From Hofstenia miamia (lineage: Eukaryota > Xenacoelomorpha > Acoela), in NCBI GenBank assembly GCA_004352715.1, contig SCFE01000035.1, positions 1,219,009 through 1,283,008 on the forward strand: DNA of 64,000 nt, given 5' to 3'. A program made the translations under genes and the position numbers. How positions within the stretch are numbered: the first letter of the stretch is position 1; every line of letters starts with the position of its first letter. Shown one piece after another: positions 56,009-64,000 of the stretch. The notes under the pieces are model-generated. The model had not been told where the DNA came from and did not search any database. It saw nothing but the letters and a program-made list of their open reading frames with translations.

Positions 56009-57600
56009 AATAATTATAGTCAAAGCAAATTTATTGCTTAAATGTATATAAAAACTATAAACTAACACATGACAAAAATATTTACAAAACTAATTAAATA
56101 TGCAATATTAATTAAAGGGCAGTTTTAAAAGTAATTTGACCATGCGTTGAGTTTATTATCTATGCACAATAATGTTTGCCTACCTAATAGAAATTGTTTT
56201 ATTTTTTTCTTGAAGTGTTTATAGTTTTTCTCACATTTTATATCAATACTTAAATCATTTAAAAGAAAATGAATCTTGACGATTATTGATGCTAAAAAGT
56301 TTTTTACTTCTCTTATTGATTTTGATGTAATTATTAAGAAAACTTAATGAACTTAATTCATGAATATATTTGTGAATCATACATAAAGATTGACACTGAA
56401 TAAAGTAACTCGGGGCCAAAATATTATATGATGATCTTAATTGCGTTATGGATTCATGTTTTTCTATATAATTAATTGTTCTAAATGCCCAGTTAAACAT
56501 TTTTGCTAATGATGAACGTTTTTGCGATGTGAGATTTTGAAAAACAAATGGACAGTAATTAAATTGACTTAAGAAAAATGAATGAATTAGTTCTACATGN
56601 CTAAACCCATTACGGAAACCAAATTGTTTTTTCGAAAGAATATTTTCAGATATCAAATATGCATTTATTTGATTATTTAATAATTTTTCCAATAGTTTAC
56701 TGAAAGGATGGCCAATGCAAATTGGCCTATAATTTTGTGCGTTTAGAGGATCGCCTTTTTTATAAATAGAGCTTATGTCTGATTTCTTAAATATATCAGG
56801 GAATTCATTATCAATAATACATTGGTTAAATGCGAATAGAAGATGTTCACTAAAGATATGAAAATGACGTTTAATAATAAAGATTGGAAGATTATAGGAT
56901 GCAGTTGATTTATTTGTGTCTAAATTTTTTATTATGGTTTCTAGTTCATTTGCATTTACGAGTCTAAAAGAAAAGTATGATTTTGCTGGGAATTTATTAA
57001 TGTTTGTCTTTCTCTTATATTGGGGAAAATTGAAATTGCCAAGTTCCTTAAATGTTGCATTTAGATGGTCTATTATTCTTGTTTTTCCGTTGTAATTTTG
57101 TTAACAATACTTAATTCGCTAATGTCAGTTGAAAGTCCTTTACTTTTTCCCTAAAATTTATGAATATATCGCCATTTTTCGTTTGTATTGCTTAGTTTAT
57201 CGAAGAACCTTTTCTGTTTTAAGGCAGATTTTTTAATTCTTAATTTTTTAATTATCTTCTTTGATTTTTCGTAATTAGTCCAATTAGTTGTTGTCGGCTC
57301 TGTTTTAGCGAGTTCAAACAATTTTCTTTTAATACTTACTTGTTCACGTATATAATTATCATCGGCATTTGATAAAGCAACTTTTCGCACCTTTAATTTT
57401 ACTTTGCGGTACTTAATTGGTGCCACTTTATTAATTGCATCGCAAATTTCTTTTGAGATATAATTAATCATACAAGATACAGATTTTAATGTGTATATAT
57501 AGTTGAACGATATGTTTTTCAAAAGTGCTTCCATTATTTCGACTGAATAATTTAGATAATCTCTTGCATAAATTATTTTAAATTTATTGAGTTTGGTAGT
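56009..57600 (-). mobile_element. LINE copy D2, core missing at a single N
   Basis: The 3' half (56010-56599; HSFFLSQFNYCPFVFQ, HKYIHELSSLSFLNNYIKIN) and the 5' half (56601-57590; FGFRNGF, and the pre-RT region 57534-57151 with KVRKVALSNADDNYIREQ) are joined by one N at 56600. The span between FGFRNGF and the post-YADD region, about 700 bp in D1, is absent, so the N hides a collapsed stretch. The 3' tail is (TAA)n. Confidence 0.8.
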
Positions 57601-57615
57601 TATATTACTTACATA

Positions 57616-58593
57616 TTGGCCGCGATGTCCTCTTTCAAGACAGTTGATTGCGCTCTCCGCTTCGCACTTAAAAACGTCACTGACTCAAACATCAATAAAG
57701 ACGACGACCACTGCAAACTTGTAGCACCATTTTTGGCCCTCAGTCGAGATGAATTATTTTCATTGCATTCATTTCTTAAGGATCACACGCATACGTCCCT
57801 TACACCTAACTCGCGCGAACAAGAAGTCACTGACGCTTTTTTGCATTCAACAGCATCAAGAAATAAACCTATTACTCGCTCTCCAAGAAAACCTCGCAAG
57901 ATCAAAACAGGTACTAATTTTTTAATTTTAGGTAGCTCCATGTTTAGGAAATTACGATCCAAAAACATAATCAGAAACAAAGAGGTCTCCGTGCACTCGT
58001 ATCCCGGTGCATGCATATCTGAGCTTCAACAGACATTGGAACTCTACCCGCAAACAAAAATTAAAACAGTTTTCGTACAAATTGGAAGAAATGATATTCT
58101 CAAGAACCCAACCAACTACTAAGCTAAGTTTACTGATCTTATTAAAATAATTAACCATATTTTTAGTCCTACTAAGATTTTTCTTAGTGAAAGCCCACCT
58201 TTTTGCAACAGCCTGCTTCAAGGCAACAATGAAGTAGTAAAAGTCAATAAAATTATTTCTAACTTATCAGAAAAATTAAAATTTTCAGTATTTAAATTAT
58301 TTTCACAGTTTTGTTTAGGTCCAAAAGTCGTTAACAGTTGTCTCTTTTCAAAAGACGGCATTCATTTCTCACAGAATGGAATTGGAAAATTTGTATCCCT
58401 CATTAAATCCTTCTTCAAGCCTCCATCTTGTCGCACAATTCAATTCCTCAAAACTATGCCGACAAATAACAGAGTCTTTGAAAGTTTTGCACCTCGATTT
58501 TTGCCCCCTTTTGCTAGCAACCTGCCGCAACACCCGCCCAGGGTATATAAATCATACACTGCTGCACTTTATAACAATGCACCGCCTTACTAA
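57616..58593 (+). pseudogene. LINE ORF1, SGNH hydrolase (esterase) type
   Basis: About 325 codons in one frame with a single in-frame TAA (58120-58122). SGNH blocks in order: ILGSSMFRKL (block I nucleophile Ser in GSS at 57931-57939, where GDS is usual), VQIGRNDI (block III G-x-N-D at 58084-58095) and DGIHFSQNG (block V D-x-x-H, Asp codon at 58354). Esterase-type ORF1 proteins are known from CR1-clade LINEs, where they bind RNA and may act on lipids or membranes. The start is probably the ATG near 57625 (MSSFKTVDCALRF). All three catalytic blocks are retained, so only the stop inactivates it. A relative lies at 23.06-23.8 kb. Confidence 0.8.
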
Positions 58594-58689
58594 TTCATTC
58601 ACCGCAAATTGCTCTAACTCTGAAGTCACTGCCACCATCATAAGCGATGTACTTCAACAGCTAAGATACTTTTTTATTAGCTATGTCGT

Positions 58690-59031
58690 GTGAATTATTA
58701 TATTTTTGTTTACAGACGCCCAGGCTATGGAAAAATTACTATAAACCTAAATTCGAAATTGAAACTCAAATTTGTTTTCAAAGTAAAATTATTACTCTTT
58801 ACTTATATTTTCCTTATTTCGATATTCAAATCCAATGAGGATGCCTCGCTCTTACCAGTACAGTTTTACTTCAATACATATAACTCAACTATTCGCTATT
58901 CAAAAACAGCTTTAACTTTGTTAACCAAGCGCATTTGTATTATCATAATCGATTTAAAAAACTCATTTGTTATTTCTCTCATAATTTTCCTATAATTAGC
59001 AGTATATGGTATTGAGACTAGTCCTGGTCCG
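58690..59031 (+). other. LINE ORF2 leader with 2A-like motif
   Basis: A hydrophobic leader (KVKLLLFTYIFLISIF ... NSFVISLIIFL) is followed in the same frame, after one TAA (58993-58995), by LAVYGIETSPGP (58996-59031) and then the endonuclease. GIE-x-x-PGP resembles the 2A consensus D-x-E-x-N-P-G-P with Asp to Gly and Asn to Ser changes. In related APE-type LINEs 2A-like sequences at this place separate the leader from the enzyme during translation; activity of this degenerate form is doubtful. Confidence 0.6.
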
Positions 59032-60668
59032 ATTTTAAATTTTGAATCATACATCAAAAAATTGAATACCAGCTCAGATATTGTGAATTATGTACATTTA
59101 AATTTTCAGAATCTAAGTATTAAAAATTTCGAATATAGGGAATTCGTTTCAAATACTAAAAATGATTTAATTCTCGCAATTTCTGAAACTTGTCTAAAGA
59201 TTGACGATCTAGATAGCACATGGTCTGTTAATGAAACTTTTGCACTATTTAGAAAGGATAGAGTTTTGAACAATATGTTATGAAAATCAAAAGGTGGAGG
59301 TGTATTACTTTTAGTTACAAAGTCATTCAATCCCAAAATACGCAACGATATTAAAAGTCCTAACACATCAAATTTTGACAGTCTATGGGTTGAAATTACT
59401 AATCCAATTAAAAATTCTAGATTTCAAAAACAATTATTAAATGTATCATACTGTCCGCATAAGAAATTTGCCAATTTTTTTATTCAACAACTAGAAGAAT
59501 TATCACTTGCCTGTTCTGAAAATAAAGATTTAGTACTTTTCGGAGATTGGAACCTCAATTATTTAAATGCTAATGATCAATGTAAAATGGATTTGTTCTT
59601 GAACACATTTAATCTTGTATTGACCAATAAAACATTGCCCACTAGAATCACATCATCGAGTAGGACTCTAATTGACTACATTGCATTAGCTGAAAACAAT
59701 AATACACAGTAGTGTAGGAAGCTGAGGCCCCTGGTCACAAACTGACATTTTGTCCTCTGCGATATTGATGAGTGTTTTTAGTGACTCACCAGTTGATTGA
59801 CATCTCCGCTAATGGGTTTTCAGTGACGTCAGATATTTTTAAGTATGTCTACTAATGGATTTCAATTAGTGATTCATGATACTTTTAATTGATTTACATA
59901 AATGATTCATTTACATGTTTGGGCTACTTTTTGGTAAGACTAATTTCACTTTGTTAATATCACAATTGTTTGCATTACATTTTTGTTAATATATACATTA
60001 CACTCGCTTGCATAGGATACATGGCATTTGTGATTTTCTATTGTTGGCTAATTTTACAACACTTTGTTGGGTACACGTATAATAACTAATTTTCCATTAC
60101 ATGTAAAAACACAGGGCGCAATGACAAACCACACGTATTAAATTTTCCTTAATTTGGAAAAGCTTACATTTATAATTTGGGAAAACTTTCAAAATCGCAT
60201 TTTGTCAAAAATTCATTGTAACACGTTTTATCGTATCACGACTTTTTTCAACCAATAATTTTCATAATAAAAGCACATGGAATTTTATAGGTAATAGTAA
60301 AATGAATGACTAGTATATATGCTAAAAACAAAACTATTTTAATGTAACATCCTCCACCTAGCTTATTACGCCGTGTCTAATTACTGTTAAGGGATGCTTG
60401 GTAAACTGCGGGTGAGGTGTTACCCATTTGTTGAACCATCAGACTTTTCTCTCTTATTAACTAGTTATGTTAATTAAGTAATTGAGTATTAACCATCACT
60501 GTTTAGGTGACAGAGCAGTATGATGTTTCCTCTTCAGTTCTTCCATGGGCTCCTGCCCGAAGCCAATCTCCACAAGACAGCTCCCCTCCTTCTTGACCAA
60601 TGATTGAGTCCACGACACCACCTCAGCTCAACTGGAATTAGTTATGTGTACCCTACGTTAGCTCGGTT

Positions 60669-61668
60669 NNNNNNNNNNNNNNNNNNNNNNNNNNNNNNNN
60701 NNNNNNNNNNNNNNNNNNNNNNNNNNNNNNNNNNNNNNNNNNNNNNNNNNNNNNNNNNNNNNNNNNNNNNNNNNNNNNNNNNNNNNNNNNNNNNNNNNNN
60801 NNNNNNNNNNNNNNNNNNNNNNNNNNNNNNNNNNNNNNNNNNNNNNNNNNNNNNNNNNNNNNNNNNNNNNNNNNNNNNNNNNNNNNNNNNNNNNNNNNNN
60901 NNNNNNNNNNNNNNNNNNNNNNNNNNNNNNNNNNNNNNNNNNNNNNNNNNNNNNNNNNNNNNNNNNNNNNNNNNNNNNNNNNNNNNNNNNNNNNNNNNNN
61001 NNNNNNNNNNNNNNNNNNNNNNNNNNNNNNNNNNNNNNNNNNNNNNNNNNNNNNNNNNNNNNNNNNNNNNNNNNNNNNNNNNNNNNNNNNNNNNNNNNNN
61101 NNNNNNNNNNNNNNNNNNNNNNNNNNNNNNNNNNNNNNNNNNNNNNNNNNNNNNNNNNNNNNNNNNNNNNNNNNNNNNNNNNNNNNNNNNNNNNNNNNNN
61201 NNNNNNNNNNNNNNNNNNNNNNNNNNNNNNNNNNNNNNNNNNNNNNNNNNNNNNNNNNNNNNNNNNNNNNNNNNNNNNNNNNNNNNNNNNNNNNNNNNNN
61301 NNNNNNNNNNNNNNNNNNNNNNNNNNNNNNNNNNNNNNNNNNNNNNNNNNNNNNNNNNNNNNNNNNNNNNNNNNNNNNNNNNNNNNNNNNNNNNNNNNNN
61401 NNNNNNNNNNNNNNNNNNNNNNNNNNNNNNNNNNNNNNNNNNNNNNNNNNNNNNNNNNNNNNNNNNNNNNNNNNNNNNNNNNNNNNNNNNNNNNNNNNNN
61501 NNNNNNNNNNNNNNNNNNNNNNNNNNNNNNNNNNNNNNNNNNNNNNNNNNNNNNNNNNNNNNNNNNNNNNNNNNNNNNNNNNNNNNNNNNNNNNNNNNNN
61601 NNNNNNNNNNNNNNNNNNNNNNNNNNNNNNNNNNNNNNNNNNNNNNNNNNNNNNNNNNNNNNNNNNNN
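60669..61668. other. Assembly gap, 1000 N
   Basis: Exactly 1000 N, a conventional placeholder length, so the real size is unknown. Confidence 0.97.
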
Positions 61669-61673
61669 TACGG

Positions 61674-63758
61674 ATGAGGCAATCAGAAACTACATCAGAG
61701 CGTACAGTAAGATCTAGAGAGAGAGAAAAGCGAATGTCTAAAATCGACGGGGAAACGTTGCACCCCTATTTCATGGCAACCACAAAAATGCGGCACAACG
61801 CGTTCGAGAAATTGTCTCCAGAAACAAAAACGCTAATCAGAAAAACTGCAAAAATGGAAGGAAGCATCCTGCCAATTCTATTAGATGCAGATAATCGGCC
61901 AAAAGTCAACGTATTAATCAGCTACCCACAAGAACTAAATGAAACGATCGACAGGCCATACATGAGAAGTACAATTCATATGACATTCAATGAAGATTTC
62001 ACATTGGAAACGGCGCAGGCACTCATGGCATATAAAGAACAGATAGCGAAAATCCCGGAGATAAATTTAGACGAAGAAAACCTAACAATTATACACGTAC
62101 TAAGAGAAAAGGAATACAACAAGAATCTACAAAAACAGATCGACCACACGGTACGGATGGCAAGAGTACAACAAACGAGAATAGTCATTATAGTAATGAA
62201 AGAAAACCTGGAAGAACTGCCGCAATATCTAAAAGACTTAGTACTACGGACAGAAGGTTTCTTCCCGTGGGAGAAGAAAGAATTCACAATCTCCGAGCTG
62301 ATCCATTTCGATTTACAAATTGATTATTGGGCGCAGATATACGGAATTATGATAGACCACAGCATAGCAATAGACCTGTTCCAACAAGTGAAAACAGTAG
62401 AAATGCTACAGGGAAACGAAGGTCTAGAAAAAGCCATGACATTATTTATTAAGTGCAGTATGACGCAACGGCAGGAACACCTAAAGGAAATTCAAAGCAT
62501 ATGGGCCAACATGAAATTACAGAAGAAAATAGACGAATCTTGGCCGGAGATCAAAATAGAGGCACCAGTACGAAAATACCACAAGACAGTGGAAACGGTA
62601 TTGGCTGAGATTAATCGAGCATACAAGCTCAACACAAAGAAAGATTTCCGTAAATTCATACTGGAGGAAAAGAACGCGCCAGAGATCAGATACAGGACAT
62701 CCGCGTGGCTTTTAGCGATACTGCTCACAGAAGAGAAGGATCTCTGATTACCCATAACAAGGAGCCAAAGAATAAAGCTCATGAAGGCTAAAAAGTTCGA
62801 AATTGCTCTATCACCAATGAATACACAAACAAAAAATTGGATTTTGAAAGGACACGTCGAAAAGATTGAATAGCCAGATAAAAACGAGAAACCACTGCAG
62901 ACAATGGAAAAACTCCTAGGCAGGTTGATATCAAAGCATCACCTGATGGGAATAATGTCAATGGTAGAACTCGCAAACCTTACAGGAATATGCCCGAGTG
63001 AAATACAGATATTTGAGGAGACTATGCGAAAATACATGTGGGGTGCAACATCGGAGACAAAATTGAAGCAGCTGCAAAATCAACCTTGGTTAACCACGAA
63101 GAAGATAATCAAACGCAAACTAGAAAATACCGAGGACGCACAACAATTGATAAAACAAAAGAATGTGCAACAGATAATAGATGAAACTATGAAAAGATAT
63201 GCCAGAAACAGCCCGTGGTGCACATTCACAAAAATAATACAAAAAGAGCCAAGATGCTAAATGAAAGGTGGAATAACAACACCCGAAGAAATTTGTGAAA
63301 TGGTGACAACAACACAACTGGAAATCACACAAGAGGAACAACTATTAACTTCATCACAGCTAATACTATCCCTGAAAACACAAACAGTAATTGACAGAAT
63401 AAACATTGAAAAATGGGGAGACGTAAGCCAAGATAGTACGATCGAATGGATCAACACTGACGATGAGCGATTCCTGGTAGAAATAAAAATAACAAAAGAA
63501 AAGAAAGAAATAGCAGAAAGAAACTACCAGAGGATACGAGAACAGCAGACAGTAGTGACAATGAAATTAATGTTTACGGAAGCATTCACGCGCACAGAAC
63601 TAGAAGAGCTGATGAAGCCATTCAATCAGATCGCAGTAGACGTTGAGTGCATAACTTCCAAAATCGACATCCAGGAACGTATATGGATGAAACTAAACAA
63701 AAAGGGACTCACAAGTGGACCGACATGTGGGAACAAAAGTATCGCTACTATGACGTAA
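61674..63758 (+). pseudogene. Long A-rich reading frame of unknown family, with internal stops
   Basis: One frame of about 695 codons runs from the gap edge to 63758, interrupted by TGA (62745-62747), TAG (62869-62871) and TAA (63258-63260). After about 63,705 the sense frame shifts: DMWEQKYRYYDVTKRVEIVT continues to the window end in another frame. The coding strand is strikingly A-rich and T-poor, unlike the host genes and LINEs. The product is mostly helical, charged and almost free of Cys. It seems to contain repeats: STIHMTFNEDFTLETAQALM resembles VTMKLMFTEAFTRTELEELM about 530 codons later. The true start is probably in or before the gap, since the frame is open up to it. I do not recognise the family. 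Purines and A-rich codons recall retroelement or virus genes, which is only a hint. Confidence 0.5.
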
Positions 63759-64000
63759 CGAAAAGAGTGGAGATTGTTACCATGATGCGCATTGGAAAAA
63801 ATGATCCCGGTGAGATATCAGAACAAGAGGTATTGGATAATATCAGCTTCTTTTATAGAGATGTAGCAAACACCCATAGCTTACGAAAAGTTTTCACCTT
63901 CTTCTACCCAAACACACAAATGAGAGCAGATCTGGCACATACATGCAAAGCTGATGCGCAAATGACACTCTTAATAGCAATGAAAGGCATTTGCTTATAC
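63700..64000 (+). pseudogene. Continuation of the unknown A-rich reading frame after a frameshift
   Basis: Open to the window end in a frame different from the preceding part (DMWEQKYRYYDVTKRVEIVT, EISEQEVLDNISFFYRDVAN, RKVFTFFYPNTQMRADLA). The segment KVFTFFYPNTQ resembles KVNVLISYPQE near 61,890, which would open another copy of the internal repeat. Same base composition as upstream. Confidence 0.45.

Larger units (their letters stand above)
57610..59710 (+). mobile_element. LINE 5' half: SGNH-esterase ORF1, 2A-like leader, endonuclease
   Basis: Head-to-head with D2. ORF1 (57616-58593), then the ORF2 leader (58690-59031), then the endonuclease: VHLNFQNLSIKNFEYR, NDLILAISETCLKID, WVEITNPIKNSRFQKQ, DLVLFGDWNLNYLN and TLIDYIALAENN. 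The copy stops inside the endonuclease at about 59,705 where unrelated sequence begins. It resembles the family of the LINE at 34.2-37.05 kb and supplies the 5' part that copy lacks. Confidence 0.85.
59711..64000 (+). mobile_element. Unidentified inserted element, incomplete at the window end
   Basis: Sequence changes abruptly from LINE endonuclease to unrelated DNA at about 59,705-59,711 (CACAGTAG then TGTAGGAAGCTGAGGCCCC). A non-coding lead of about 950 bp, with GC-richer sequence from 60,330 and an AATAAA near 60,263, precedes a 1000-N gap (60,669-61,668) and a long A-rich reading frame to the window end. The layout would suit an LTR-retroelement (LTR, leader, gag-like frame), another large mobile element or an old viral insertion. 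I saw no primer-binding site, zinc knuckle, protease, RT or integrase motif, and the right end is outside the window. Confidence 0.5.

Noticed and set aside
60604-61682. Frames of about 350 codons on both strands
   Set aside because: They are open only because the 1000-N gap has no stops.
61976-63457. Minus-strand frames opposite the A-rich reading frame
   Set aside because: Shadows: they are Ser/Phe/Cys-rich as expected from the complement of A-rich codons, and shorter than the + frame.
1-64000. CRISPR arrays, bacterial operons, ribosome binding sites, rRNA or tRNA genes
   Set aside because: Looked for and not seen; spliced genes and LINEs show the DNA is eukaryotic, and the short tandem repeats are micro- or minisatellites without spacers.

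Overview
This is nuclear DNA from an AT-rich invertebrate animal. It has spliced genes with introns, many non-LTR retrotransposons (LINEs), DNA transposons and MITEs, (AT)n microsatellites and assembly gaps. Eight introns of the first gene are only 39-65 nt while others run to kilobases. That mixture, with the AT richness, resembles flatworms, but cnidarians and other small-intron animals are not excluded; I do not name a species.

Two host genes can be read exon by exon, both on the + strand. The first (7006-21370) is a FAM193 (IRIZIO) homologue: fifteen exons join in frame to 619 codons and end in the conserved FAM193 C-terminal motif. A phase-compatible extra exon at 15059-15113 suggests mutually exclusive splicing. 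The second (32975-48251) is a CRAL-TRIO (alpha-tocopherol-transfer-like) lipid-binding protein. Four exons give 276 residues to the stop; its first exon was not found. Its 10-kb third intron is packed with transposons.

The rest is mainly mobile DNA. 442-6071: a Tigger/pogo-like element split by a LINE. 9438-9888 and 18241-18321: piggyBac-like MITEs. 16-17 kb and 20-27.7 kb: LINE remnants on + and a mariner-like remnant. 27.9-28.2 kb: a 42-bp minisatellite. 29.4-30.2 kb: a LINE tail holding a 194-bp palindromic MITE. 34.2-37.05 kb: a nearly intact antisense LINE ending about 11-17 bp before a CRAL-TRIO exon. 37.6-45.5 kb: three hAT-type elements with readable target-site duplications, a pogo-like element with a psq helix-turn-helix, and a broken hAT transposase. 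49.7-57.6 kb: more LINE pieces, including two head-to-tail copies. 57.6-59.7 kb: the 5' half of a LINE whose ORF1 is an SGNH-type esterase and whose ORF2 leader carries a 2A-like motif.

From about 59,710 to the window end lies an element I could not identify. It interrupts that LINE, contains a 1000-N gap, and carries one long A-rich reading frame (61,674 on) that is richer in GC than its surroundings, broken by three internal stops and then a frameshift, and seems to contain internal protein repeats. It is the best candidate here for something undescribed.

Two exact direct repeats, each joined by a single N (2344-4422 and 42880-44026), look like false assembly duplications; a third single N (56600) hides a missing LINE core.
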